A stretch of DNA of 45,480 nt, taken from contig MESQ01000035.1 in assembly GCA_001771065.1 (NCBI GenBank), forward strand, positions 1 to 45,480. The letters are read 5' to 3'. Positions 22,601 through 28,525 of the stretch are shown one piece after another. Below the pieces are notes generated by a model that did no database searches, had not been told where the DNA came from, and was given only the letters and a program-made list of their open reading frames with translations. The position numbers and the translations under genes are program-made. How positions within the stretch are numbered: the stretch's first letter is position 1; every line of letters starts with the position of its first letter. The DNA is from Burkholderiales bacterium RIFOXYD12_FULL_59_19 (lineage in GTDB: Bacteria > Pseudomonadota > Gammaproteobacteria > Burkholderiales > Burkholderiaceae_C).

Positions 22601-22933
22601 TGGCACCCCCACCTTGAACTGCACCGTCATCACGGCCATGCCAGGCCGGGCCACGGAGTAGGTGTGTTCAATGCCCGCAATCTGGCTAAGCACCTGCTCG
22701 GCAGGACGCGCCACCATGTTGTGCACATCCACACTGCTGGCGCCGGGGAAGGGGATCAGCACATTGGCCATGGTGACATTGATTTGCGGCTCTTCTTCAC
22801 GCGGCGTCACCAACACAGCAAACAGGCCCAGCAGCAGCGCCACCAAAGCCAGCAGGGGCGTGATGGCGTTGAGCTTGAACGCTTTCGCCATCCGCCCGGA
22901 AATACCCAATTGGTTTTCGTTCGACATGCTCAT
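19646..22933 (-). CDS. RND-family efflux pump, inner-membrane permease
   Basis: Proton-driven trimeric transporter exporting substrates through a periplasmic adaptor. About 1095 residues, with twelve predicted membrane helices and two large periplasmic loops. The proton-relay Asp pair in helix 4 is present in SIGILVDDAIVVVENIHRH. The N-terminus (LGISGRMAKAFKLNAITPLL) resembles RND pumps of the AcrB/Czc superfamily seen in sulfur and nitrogen oxidisers rather than drug pumps such as AcrB. Start is the ATG at 22931-22933 or two codons later (22925-22927); both follow the adaptor stop within a few nt. No outer-membrane channel gene is adjacent. The substrate is unknown. Confidence 0.9.
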   Translation of the reverse strand: MSMSNENQLGISGRMAKAFKLNAITPLLALVALLLGLFAVLVTPREEEPQINVTMANVLIPFPGASSVDVHNMVARPAEQVLSQIAGIEHTYSVARPGMAVMTVQFKVGVPRTEALVRLYDVLNANQDWLPRDLGTLTPIVKPKGIDDVPVLAVTLWSKDALPAVELERVANTVEAELKRVPGTREVQTIGGPERAVHVWLDPVRLRERGVDVLSLKATLAAANASMPSGAVLDPQVPGGQMLSVETGEFLRSAQDVGDLVVGVNKGLPVYLREVARIETGAQLPQRYVWYTPGAAAAGAADQGMAAGGVYPALTLTVTKKPGTNAVDVASAVRQRVQELGNTVIPSNMQTTITRDYGETAAEKANKLIQKLAFATGSVILLVGFALGRREAVIVGTAVILTLMATLFASWAWGFTLNRVSLFALIFSIGILVDDAIVVVENIHRHQNLYPERSLREIIPTAVDEVGGPTILATLTVIAALLPMAFVSGLMGPYMSPIPINASLGMAISLVIAFTVTPWLALKVMRQHPHGDAATAPPAGLGPKLQRLFTWVLTPFLNSAKKRWLLLVGILVALLLSVGLTLVQWVVLKMLPFDNKSEFQVVVEMPAGTPLENTAAALHELGAYLAQQPEVLNLQAYAGTASPITFNGLVRQYYLRADAEQGDLQINLVDKQHRSDKSHVIAQRLRPALEKIGARHHALVKVVEVPPGPPVMSPLVAEVYGPDEAGRQALARRVAQAFIATPDIVGVDTSLKDDAPRAYLRVRRQRAESLGIPVAMVAQTAAMALSGVDAAYLHDGHTKYPVPVRLQLPLVDQVGLDAILAMPLRAANGQMVPLSELVQVEQGVIDKPFFTKDLQGVSYVFGDMAGKLDSPLYGLFAIRGKLSAAGLPDTGELGEYWINQPSDPYRQYAVKWDGEWQITYDTFRDMGAAYGVGLILIYLLVVAQFKSYLTPLVIMAPIPLTIIGVMPGHALLGAQFTATSMIGMIALAGIIVRNSILLVDFIELQVAQGVAFKEAVVQSAAVRAQPIALTGLAAMIGAFFILDDPIFNGLAISLIFGILVSTLLTLVVIPVLYYALYWRRNKAHADASISLGKTH

Positions 22934-22934
22934 C

Positions 22935-24032
22935 TCACTTGGCCGCACTGCCAACCGCCTGGGCCCCGGCCAAACCGGCACGGACCGGGTCCAGCGCGAC
23001 ACGGTCCGTGTCGCTCAGGCCCGCCAGAACTTCAACATCTTGTGCACCATGCGCGTATCCCAATCGAATGGCCTTGAGCGCAAAGCCCTGGTTTGATACC
23101 ACATAGACCGCGGTCAACTCACCCCGGCGTAACACGGCTGCAGCAGGAATCACCAGACGCTGGGACTGCCCAGCGGCAAAACGCACCCGAACCTGCTGAC
23201 CCGGCAGCAAGGCCTTGCTCGCGCTGGCCGACAATTCCAGCCGCCACTCAATGGTTTGCGACACCGCATCGGCCGTGGGTAAATGGCTGGTCTGGCTAGG
23301 ACGAACCCATTGTGGCGATCCGTCTGCAGCACGCACCTGCACTTCGACCGCGGTGCTGCCCTGTACCTGGCTCGAGCGCGACACCGGCACCTGCACCACG
23401 GCCCGCAGGGGCAAGGGGGCATAGAGTGTTAATAGCGGCTTGCCAGGAAAAGCCAGGTCACCCGCTTCCGCCAGGGTTTGCAAGACAAAAGCATCGAACG
23501 GTGCAGTCACACGGGTAAAACCCTGCGACAAGCCAGACTGCTTTTCGCCTGCACTGGCCTGGTCACGGCCCGCTTGCGCTGATTTGAGCTGGGCATCGGC
23601 CGTGTCCATGGCAGCCTTACTGACAAAACCCTGGGCCAGCAACTCCCGGGTGCGGTCAAAGTTGGCTTGTGCGTTGCGCAGCTCGGCCTGCGCCTGCGCC
23701 GCCTGCGCCCGGCTGCGCTGCACGCCGGTCTGGGTTTCGCGGTCATCGATGGTGGCCAGCAACTGCCCGGCACGCACCGGGTCGCCCGCCTTGACGGCCA
23801 ACGTGACCAGCCGCCCCGAGGCCTGCGCCGACACCGTGCTTTGTTTGACCGGCTGCACCACACCATCCATTTCAAAGCCGCTGCCCACGGCTTTGAGCTG
23901 TACCGCCGCGACATTCACTTGCGGCCGGGTCTGAGCGGAAACCGGGAGCACAGCCAAAGACATGAGTACAAGCAATAAACGCCCGACCTGCCCAGGCTGA
24001 ACCAGGGCGCGCAATAAAAACGACTGTTGCAT
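22935..24032 (-). CDS. RND efflux periplasmic adaptor (membrane fusion protein)
   Basis: Links the RND pump to an outer-membrane channel. It has a signal peptide (about residues 1-33, ending VLPVSAQ). The lipoyl/barrel-sandwich halves are near VSAQASGRLVTLAVKAGDPVRAGQLLA and TAPFDAFVLQTLAEAGDLAFPGKPLL, split by a coiled-coil hairpin rich in Ala/Gln. A beta-barrel domain follows. The ATG at 24030-24032 (MQQSFLLRAL) has GGAGG seven nt upstream; the open frame reaches 24224 but has no signal peptide there. Length is 365 residues. First gene of the five-gene operon. Confidence 0.9.
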   Translation of the reverse strand: MQQSFLLRALVQPGQVGRLLLVLMSLAVLPVSAQTRPQVNVAAVQLKAVGSGFEMDGVVQPVKQSTVSAQASGRLVTLAVKAGDPVRAGQLLATIDDRETQTGVQRSRAQAAQAQAELRNAQANFDRTRELLAQGFVSKAAMDTADAQLKSAQAGRDQASAGEKQSGLSQGFTRVTAPFDAFVLQTLAEAGDLAFPGKPLLTLYAPLPLRAVVQVPVSRSSQVQGSTAVEVQVRAADGSPQWVRPSQTSHLPTADAVSQTIEWRLELSASASKALLPGQQVRVRFAAGQSQRLVIPAAAVLRRGELTAVYVVSNQGFALKAIRLGYAHGAQDVEVLAGLSDTDRVALDPVRAGLAGAQAVGSAAK

Positions 24033-24059
24033 AGAGCTTCCTCCAAGAATACTGCGCCT

Positions 24060-24090
24060 AGTATATTTGAATACCCCCGGCAGTACACAA
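24060..24090 (-). promoter_or_regulatory. Promoter with candidate CsoR-type operator for the RND-SQR operon
   Basis: On the minus strand a -10-like TATACT (24060-24065) lies 19 nt from a -35-like TTGTGT (24085-24090). The spacer holds TACTGCCGGGGGTAT, a G-tract flanked by TAC and TAT, like FrmR/RcnR/CsoR operators. TACTGC at 24050-24055 and GCAGTA at 24080-24085 (plus strand) form a wider inverted repeat across it. Predicted start of transcription is about 20 nt before the adaptor ATG. The last gene of the operon encodes a CsoR-family repressor, so autoregulation is inferred. Confidence 0.5.
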
Positions 24091-24161
24091 CGAAGGTAAA
24101 AAAACCTCACGAAACCCACATTCCTGCAGGCATCAGCACAATGAAGAAATTCAATGCCTAT

Positions 24162-24182
24162 AAATTTTGTACTCTGAAAACA
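24162..24182 (+). promoter_or_regulatory. Candidate upstream activator site for the 24.3-kb receiver gene
   Basis: AAATTTTGTACT at 24162-24173 followed by ACA at 24180-24182, giving TGT-N9-ACA. Eleven of the first twelve bases recur at 25359-25370. In both places the motif lies 107-108 nt before the GG of a sigma-54 -24 box. Proposed binding site of the sigma-54-dependent regulator encoded at 28526-29950. Confidence 0.4.
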
Positions 24183-24268
24183 AAAACGGCAGGCTTGGTC
24201 TACAGAATGTCCAAATAATTTCAAACAAAACGTTGATTTAAAAAGGTAAATTAAAAAATATCTAGTTT

Positions 24269-24283
24269 CGGCATGACTCTTGC
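24269..24283 (+). promoter_or_regulatory. Sigma-54 (-24/-12) promoter
   Basis: CGGCAT-N5-TTGC with exact consensus spacing: GG at 24270-24271 and GC at 24282-24283, followed by T. It differs from TGGCAC/T-N5-TTGC only in the first base. Transcription would begin near 24294, 27 nt before the ATG at 24321. Confidence 0.75.
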
Positions 24284-24320
24284 TTTTGTCTTTTTGAACT
24301 GTGATTGCGAGGTACTCAAA

Positions 24321-24740
24321 ATGATCAAAAATGCCAATATTCTGGTTGTCGACGATGAAGAAGTTGTCCGACTCAGTTATGCCAGATCACTGGCGAGCGA
24401 GCATTGCAAGGTCGAAATGGTGAGCAACGGGCAGGATGCCTTGCAGGTGATGGGGCAACGCCCCTTTGATGTGGTGTTGCTTGACTTGCTGATGCCAGGC
24501 ATGAACGGCATGACAGTGCTCAGCACCATCAAGCGGCGATGGCCAGAAAGTGAAGTCATCATCATTACCGGCTATCCGGCCCTTGAAACAGCCAAGGAAG
24601 CCGTTTCCCTGGGCGCCTACGATTACCTGGCGAAACCTGCGGGGCCTGACGACGTCATCAACGCGGCCCATGGCGCCATGAATCACAAGCGATGGACCTT
24701 GCGCAGCGACCCGGCGTCGTCGTGCGCAGCCATGCATTAG
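24321..24740 (+). CDS. Receiver-only response regulator
   Basis: Single CheY-like receiver domain of 139 residues with no output domain. The acidic pocket is Asp11/Asp12 in ILVVDDEEVV, the phospho-acceptor is Asp55 in VVLLDLLMPGMNG, the switch Thr lies in VIIITGYP, and the Lys in YDYLAKPAG. The start is the ATG at 24321, with GAGG eight nt upstream; an earlier in-frame ATG at 24273 lies inside the sigma-54 promoter. About 20 residues follow the domain, with no recognisable motif. It may act as a phosphate sink or signalling relay in the nearby haem-kinase system; that is inference from position and promoter. Confidence 0.9.
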   Translation: MIKNANILVVDDEEVVRLSYARSLASEHCKVEMVSNGQDALQVMGQRPFDVVLLDLLMPGMNGMTVLSTIKRRWPESEVIIITGYPALETAKEAVSLGAYDYLAKPAGPDDVINAAHGAMNHKRWTLRSDPASSCAAMH

Positions 24741-24747
24741 TCCGGGC

Positions 24748-24770
24748 GACCAAGCCGCCAGGACTTGGTC
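24748..24770. terminator. Hairpin between convergent receiver and cytochrome c genes
   Basis: GACCAAG at 24748-24754 and CTTGGTC at 24764-24770 form a perfect 7-bp stem. It sits between the stops of the receiver gene (+) and the cytochrome c gene (-). There is no strong T run, so it is a weak bidirectional terminator at best. Confidence 0.45.
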
Positions 24771-25124
24771 TTATCGAGACAGAATCCAGTCCACAACATT
24801 CTGGATTTCATTGGCATCCTGGGATGCAATGAGCTTGTGCGCCTCTTCGGTGCCGTCTTTGAGCTTGACCTTGGGCCCTTTGGTGATCGACTCTGTCAGC
24901 TTGGCCTGTGCATCGGCCTTGCCTTTCCATTTTTCGGCAATGCTCTTGAATGACGCCGCTTTTTTGTTCTTGTCGACCGCGTGGCATTTCAGGCAATCAC
25001 TTTTTTTAGCCAAAGACACAGCCGCATCAGCATCAACGGCGCCATAAGAGACGCTGGTGAATGCGGCCATCAGCAGACCCAGGGACGACAGCTTGATCAG
25101 TTTTTGAGAGATAGAAAGTTTCAT
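24771..25124 (-). CDS. Small class I cytochrome c with apparent bis-His ligation
   Basis: Periplasmic electron carrier. 117 residues: signal peptide to about residue 28 (SLGLLMAAFTSVSYGA), one haem motif CLKCH at 44-48, and the class I C-terminal helix NVVDWILSR. The mature protein contains no Met, so the usual distal Met ligand is absent. The only other His, His96 in GTEEAHKLIA, lies where the ligand Met of cytochrome c551/552 would be. Low-potential bis-His ligation is inferred. It has its own sigma-54-type promoter and lies beside the nine-haem cytochrome system, so it may accept electrons from it. Confidence 0.88.
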   Translation of the reverse strand: MKLSISQKLIKLSSLGLLMAAFTSVSYGAVDADAAVSLAKKSDCLKCHAVDKNKKAASFKSIAEKWKGKADAQAKLTESITKGPKVKLKDGTEEAHKLIASQDANEIQNVVDWILSR

Positions 25125-25166
25125 TGCGAGCTTACCTTAGCAGTTGTTATCACTGGAAAAGCGGCC

Positions 25167-25181
25167 GCAACAATGATCCCA
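25167..25181 (-). promoter_or_regulatory. Probable sigma-54 promoter for the small cytochrome c
   Basis: On the minus strand TGGGAT-N5-TTGC: GG at 25180-25179 and GC at 25168-25167, exact spacing, with two mismatches in the -24 box. Predicted transcription start near 25156, about 32 nt before the ATG at 25124. Confidence 0.55.
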
Positions 25182-25464
25182 ACCTACGGGACGTTGCAGC
25201 CCTTTGCGCATTGTGAAAATTGCGCTGTAAAAATTCTAGAACCGACTTTCTTCACGGCACAAGCCCCCCGATCAACTTAACTGTATAAAAATAATATTCT
25301 CCCCTCAATGCCCGTCGTCCCTATGAGACTGACGCAGCAGGGTCAAAACACCGCTTGAAAATTATGTACTTCAGCTACATCCTGACTCGGACACAACCTG
25401 CAAAAACTAGCAAAAAAGCACATAAGCTATTGATATAAAAGATAATTTTTTGAAAACATTTCCA
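25182..25464. other. AT-rich divergent regulatory region
   Basis: No gene is supported here. With the flanking sigma-54 promoters (25167-25181 minus, 25465-25479 plus) it is the control region of the cytochrome locus. It includes the candidate activator site at 25359-25379 and several A/T tracts that could favour the DNA bending needed by sigma-54 activators. Confidence 0.5.
25359..25379 (+). promoter_or_regulatory. Candidate upstream activator site for the membrane-receiver/cytochrome operon
   Basis: AAATTATGTACT at 25359-25370 then ACA at 25377-25379 (TGT-N9-ACA), with a partial dyad ATGTA/TACAT at 25364-25380. It lies 107 nt before the -24 GG, matching the position of its counterpart at 24162-24182. 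Confidence 0.4.
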
Positions 25465-25479
25465 TGGCACGCTGCTTGC
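25465..25479 (+). promoter_or_regulatory. Sigma-54 (-24/-12) promoter, consensus
   Basis: TGGCAC at 25465-25470, five spacer bases, TTGC at 25476-25479, followed by T: a full match to the sigma-54 consensus. Transcription would start near 25490, leaving a leader of about 90 nt before the ATG at 25581. Probably drives the receiver-membrane gene and, by read-through, the nine-haem cytochrome and cytochrome b genes. Confidence 0.9.
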
Positions 25480-25580
25480 TTAATCAGATCAAATCCAAGC
25501 TAAGCAAATTGCGCAAGGATTCGAGTGCGGTACTGGTGGCAATTTTGCAGAACAGGCCATTGTTTTCAAGGAGAAATATC

Positions 25581-26312
25581 ATGGGTGCACTACGTAAAGT
25601 ACTGGTTGTCGATGACGACCCGGTGGTTGGCAAGAGCTTCAACCGTGTTCTTTCACAAGACAAGGGTTATGTGGTCATCACAGCCCAAAACGCCGCCGAA
25701 GCACTGGAACGGCTGCGTGAACAGGAATATGACGTCGTCTTCACTGACATCAAGATGCCGGGCATGGACGGTGTCGAGCTGACAGAACGCGTCAAGGCCA
25801 GTCGGCCCTGGACCCCAGTGGTCATCATTACCGGCTATGGCACAACAGCCAATGAACAAAGAGCCAAGGCCGTCGGCGTGTCGGACTTCATGCGCAAACC
25901 GCTGTCGCCCGAGATGATCGAAGAAAGCGCGACGAATGCCTTGCTTCCACCGGCACCGGCCAGCGTCATACCTGTCCCCGCAACAGAAATTGAAGCCAAG
26001 CCAGTCGAATTGATCGACACAAAGCATCCCTACAAAAATTTGGCAAAGCTCCTGGCAGCACCTTTTATTGGTCTGGCCTATGCCGTGTTGTTGCCACTGT
26101 TAGGTATCGCCATGCTGACCTGGACCGCAGCTCAGGCCTTGATGGCGATCCCTGCCGCCAGAAAAATATTGATGCGCGTCAAAGATATTGCACTCTTTGT
26201 GGCCGCACCTTTCATTGGCTTGATTTATGCCGTGATGCTGCCCTTGGTTGGCATCACAATGCTGGTGTCCTTGGGTGTCAAGGCATGGATGTCCCGGCCT
26301 GCCAAGGCATGA
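25581..26312 (+). CDS. Receiver domain fused to a duplicated hydrophobic membrane module
   Basis: A 243-residue protein. Residues 1-120 are a complete receiver: Asp11/Asp12 in VLVVDDDPVV, phospho-acceptor Asp56 in VVFTDIKMPGMDG, Thr in VIITGYG, Lys in FMRKPLSP. After a Pro/Ala linker (121-150) come two near-identical modules at about 156-188 and 205-237. Each has the pattern AAPFIGLxYAVxLPLxGIxML and could form one long helix or a re-entrant hairpin; a basic stretch (ARKILMRVKD) lies between. No DNA-binding or enzymatic output domain is present. Start: ATG at 25581 with AAGGAG eight nt upstream. I do not recognise this architecture. It may tether a receiver to the membrane beside the cytochrome complex. 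Confidence 0.88.
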   Translation: MGALRKVLVVDDDPVVGKSFNRVLSQDKGYVVITAQNAAEALERLREQEYDVVFTDIKMPGMDGVELTERVKASRPWTPVVIITGYGTTANEQRAKAVGVSDFMRKPLSPEMIEESATNALLPPAPASVIPVPATEIEAKPVELIDTKHPYKNLAKLLAAPFIGLAYAVLLPLLGIAMLTWTAAQALMAIPAARKILMRVKDIALFVAAPFIGLIYAVMLPLVGITMLVSLGVKAWMSRPAKA

Positions 26313-26367
26313 AGACAGAACTTGAAGACATTTTTTAACACCGTGAGACCAAACACCACTTGACATA

Positions 26368-26407
26368 AATGTTCACCAGGGAAGACATGTCTTCCCTGGT
26401 GAACATT
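26368..26407. repeat. Perfect 40-bp palindrome before the nine-haem cytochrome gene
   Basis: Positions 26368-26387 are the exact reverse complement of 26388-26407, with ACATGT at the centre and AATGTTCACC/GGTGAACATT at the ends. It starts 55 nt after the receiver-membrane stop and ends 33 nt before the cytochrome start codon. It could be a dimeric regulator operator, or in RNA a very stable hairpin acting as a partial terminator or stabiliser. There is no T run on the plus strand. Confidence 0.9.
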
Positions 26408-26440
26408 GCGTTTAAATGGAATCAACGTGGGGATATTCTG

Positions 26441-27841
26441 ATGAAAAGCGTCTTGGCAACAGGAAACATGACTTTGATGGATTCTGGCAAGCGCTGTTTG
26501 CGGGTGGTCATATTGGCACTTGGACTCACCCTGGCAAGCACCAACGTTCTCAGTGAAACCATTGAGTTGTCCGAAGAGACCCAGGCTTGCCTCGACTGCC
26601 ACGACAAGGAGAGCAAGCAAAAGAAGCTTGACAATGGCGAACAGCTGTCCCTGCATGTCTCGGCCAAAGCGTTTACCGCATCCATGCACAAAGAGACGGA
26701 TTGCGAGGATTGCCACTCTGACATTGACGAAAAAACACATGGCAAAGTCGCCATTGACATCACAAGCAGGCGTGATTACGCACTGGGCATGCAGGACTCT
26801 TGCCTGACCTGCCACAAGAAAAAAGTCACGGAATACGGTGACAGTGTGCACGCCGCCATGATCAAGGAAGGCAACCAGAAAGCCCCCCTGTGCTCGGACT
26901 GCCATCAGCCACACACCGTCCTTTCCAGCAAAATCGTCGAGCCCATTGCGGCGACACCCTGCGCCAGGTGCCATGAAGACATCTTCAAGGCCTACGCCCA
27001 GGACGTACATGGCATCGCACGTGTCGCCAAGGGCAGCAGCGCGCCGATCTGTGCAGATTGCCACCAGACCCACAACGTCAAGGCGGCTTCGATGGGAACC
27101 GGGGTCAAGGACAGCTGTATTTCATGCCACAAAGACAGTGTCAAGCAGCACCAGGACTGGCTGCCCAACACCGAGCGGCATTTTTCGGCCATTTCCTGCC
27201 CGGCCTGCCATGCACCGAACGCCCAGCGCCGAGTGAACCTCAGGCTGTATGACAGCGCCACCAAACTCCAGGTCTCCGAGAAATCCGGTGTGCCACAGTT
27301 TGACAAACGCACCAATGCCGCCGATGCCAACAATCAGGGACTGAACGAGCGTGCCCTCTGGAGTCTGCTCAAGGAATTCAGCCAATCCGGCGACGACAGC
27401 AAAACCGTCTTGCAGGGTCGGCTGGAGGTGAGTTCGGGCGTCGAGGCACACCAGTTGAGCGACAAGTCCAAGGCCATCAAGGACTGCGACACCTGTCACA
27501 AAAAGGGCGCCGAGCCCTTCCAGAGCGTCACCCTGACGATCGCAGGCCCCGATGGTCGCCCCTTACGCCATGGTGTTCAGAACGATGTCCTGAATTCCCT
27601 CATGTCGATCGACTCTGTGCGCGGTTTCTACGTGATCGGCAGCACACGCATCAAACTGCTCGACGTCTTGCTGGTGCTGGTCGTACTGGGTGCCTTGACT
27701 GTGCCGATTGCCCACATGTCAGTCAAGCGTCTTTTCAAAAACATGCGTGAGAAACTTGAGGCAGAGCGGGCGACCACACAAGCCGCGGCCGATGAAAACA
27801 ATGCGCCTGAAAGCCACCCCAGTCACAGGAGTCAACCATGA
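26441..27841 (+). CDS. Membrane-anchored nine-haem cytochrome c
   Basis: Multihaem electron-transfer protein facing the periplasm. 466 residues: signal/anchor sequence at about 19-38; nine CXXCH motifs at 50, 88, 121, 151, 174, 204, 226, 253 and 349; and one transmembrane helix at about 404-426 (LLDVLLVLVVLGALTVPIAH) with a charged cytoplasmic tail. Many extra His (for example in HQPHT and HQTHN) can supply distal ligands. A gap of about 95 residues without haem separates motifs 8 and 9. Its stop overlaps the start of the cytochrome b gene as ATGA. A nonahaem c domain next to a b-type domain recalls Geobacter CbcL, where they are fused. Start choice: ATG at 26441 after a GTGGGG region. Confidence 0.9.
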   Translation: MKSVLATGNMTLMDSGKRCLRVVILALGLTLASTNVLSETIELSEETQACLDCHDKESKQKKLDNGEQLSLHVSAKAFTASMHKETDCEDCHSDIDEKTHGKVAIDITSRRDYALGMQDSCLTCHKKKVTEYGDSVHAAMIKEGNQKAPLCSDCHQPHTVLSSKIVEPIAATPCARCHEDIFKAYAQDVHGIARVAKGSSAPICADCHQTHNVKAASMGTGVKDSCISCHKDSVKQHQDWLPNTERHFSAISCPACHAPNAQRRVNLRLYDSATKLQVSEKSGVPQFDKRTNAADANNQGLNERALWSLLKEFSQSGDDSKTVLQGRLEVSSGVEAHQLSDKSKAIKDCDTCHKKGAEPFQSVTLTIAGPDGRPLRHGVQNDVLNSLMSIDSVRGFYVIGSTRIKLLDVLLVLVVLGALTVPIAHMSVKRLFKNMREKLEAERATTQAAADENNAPESHPSHRSQP

Positions 27842-28482
27842 ACAAGCTCTACATTCACCCCTTGCCCGTCAGGATCTGGCACTGGACCAATGCACTCGGC
27901 TTTGTCTTGCTGATCGCCACAGGACTGCAGATCAGGTATCTGGATTTGTTTCAACTCATGTCCTTCAAAACCTCGGTGGTCCTTCACAACTGGATCGGTT
28001 TTGTCCTGATTGCCAACTTCTTCATCTGGCTGGGCTTTTATCTGTTCACGGACAAGATCAAGGTCTATCACCCGGAACTCAGTCCGACCAAGTATTTCAA
28101 AGCCAGTTTTCGGCAAATGAAGTTTTATGGCTACGGCATTTTCAAGGGCGACCCCAATCCGCACCATCCCAGCGCCTACGTCAAGTTCAACGCCCTGCAA
28201 AGCATGCTGTACCAGATCATCATGATGCTGCTGGTGCCACTGCAATTTTTTACCGGCCTGCTGTTATGGGATGTGACCCGCTTTTCGTCCATGGTCGACA
28301 TGTTTGGCGGCGTGCGTGTGGTCGACACGGTTCATGTGCTGCTGTTCATCCTGTTCTGCGGGTTCATCATCGTCCACGTCTACCTGGCCAGTCTGGGTCA
28401 CACGCCCTCCGCCCATTTCAAGGCCATGATCTCCGGCTACGAGGAAGTGGATGACGAGCACCTGTCCGAATCGAAGCCCTGA
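27838..28482 (+). CDS. Di-haem cytochrome b (FdnI/HydC/b561 family), quinone-reactive subunit
   Basis: Inner-membrane cytochrome b that would exchange electrons between the quinone pool and the adjacent nine-haem cytochrome. 214 residues with four membrane helices at about 15-33, 47-70, 121-145 and 163-185. Four His sit in helices: His15 (RIWHWTNA), His50 (VVLHNWIG), His166 (VDTVHVLLF) and His180 (IIVHVYLA), the usual bis-His set for two b haems. Start ATG overlaps the upstream stop (ATGA), indicating coupled, stoichiometric synthesis. No hydrogenase or formate dehydrogenase catalytic subunit is nearby. Confidence 0.92.
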   Translation: MNKLYIHPLPVRIWHWTNALGFVLLIATGLQIRYLDLFQLMSFKTSVVLHNWIGFVLIANFFIWLGFYLFTDKIKVYHPELSPTKYFKASFRQMKFYGYGIFKGDPNPHHPSAYVKFNALQSMLYQIIMMLLVPLQFFTGLLLWDVTRFSSMVDMFGGVRVVDTVHVLLFILFCGFIIVHVYLASLGHTPSAHFKAMISGYEEVDDEHLSESKP

Positions 28483-28492
28483 CACCCGGATA

Positions 28493-28510
28493 TGAGGCAC
28501 CCCTGCCTCA
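28493..28510. terminator. Bidirectional hairpin between convergent operons
   Basis: TGAGGCA at 28493-28499 and TGCCTCA at 28504-28510 form a perfect 7-bp stem with a 4-nt loop. It lies between the stop of the cytochrome b gene (+) and the stop of the sigma-54 regulator gene (-). T runs are poor. Confidence 0.5.
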
Positions 28511-28525
28511 CATTCAAATCCTGGC

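Noticed and set aside
26398..26409. Possible sigma-54 promoter overlapping the palindrome (TGG then TGC)
   Set aside because: GG and GC are two bases too close for the fixed -24/-12 spacing.
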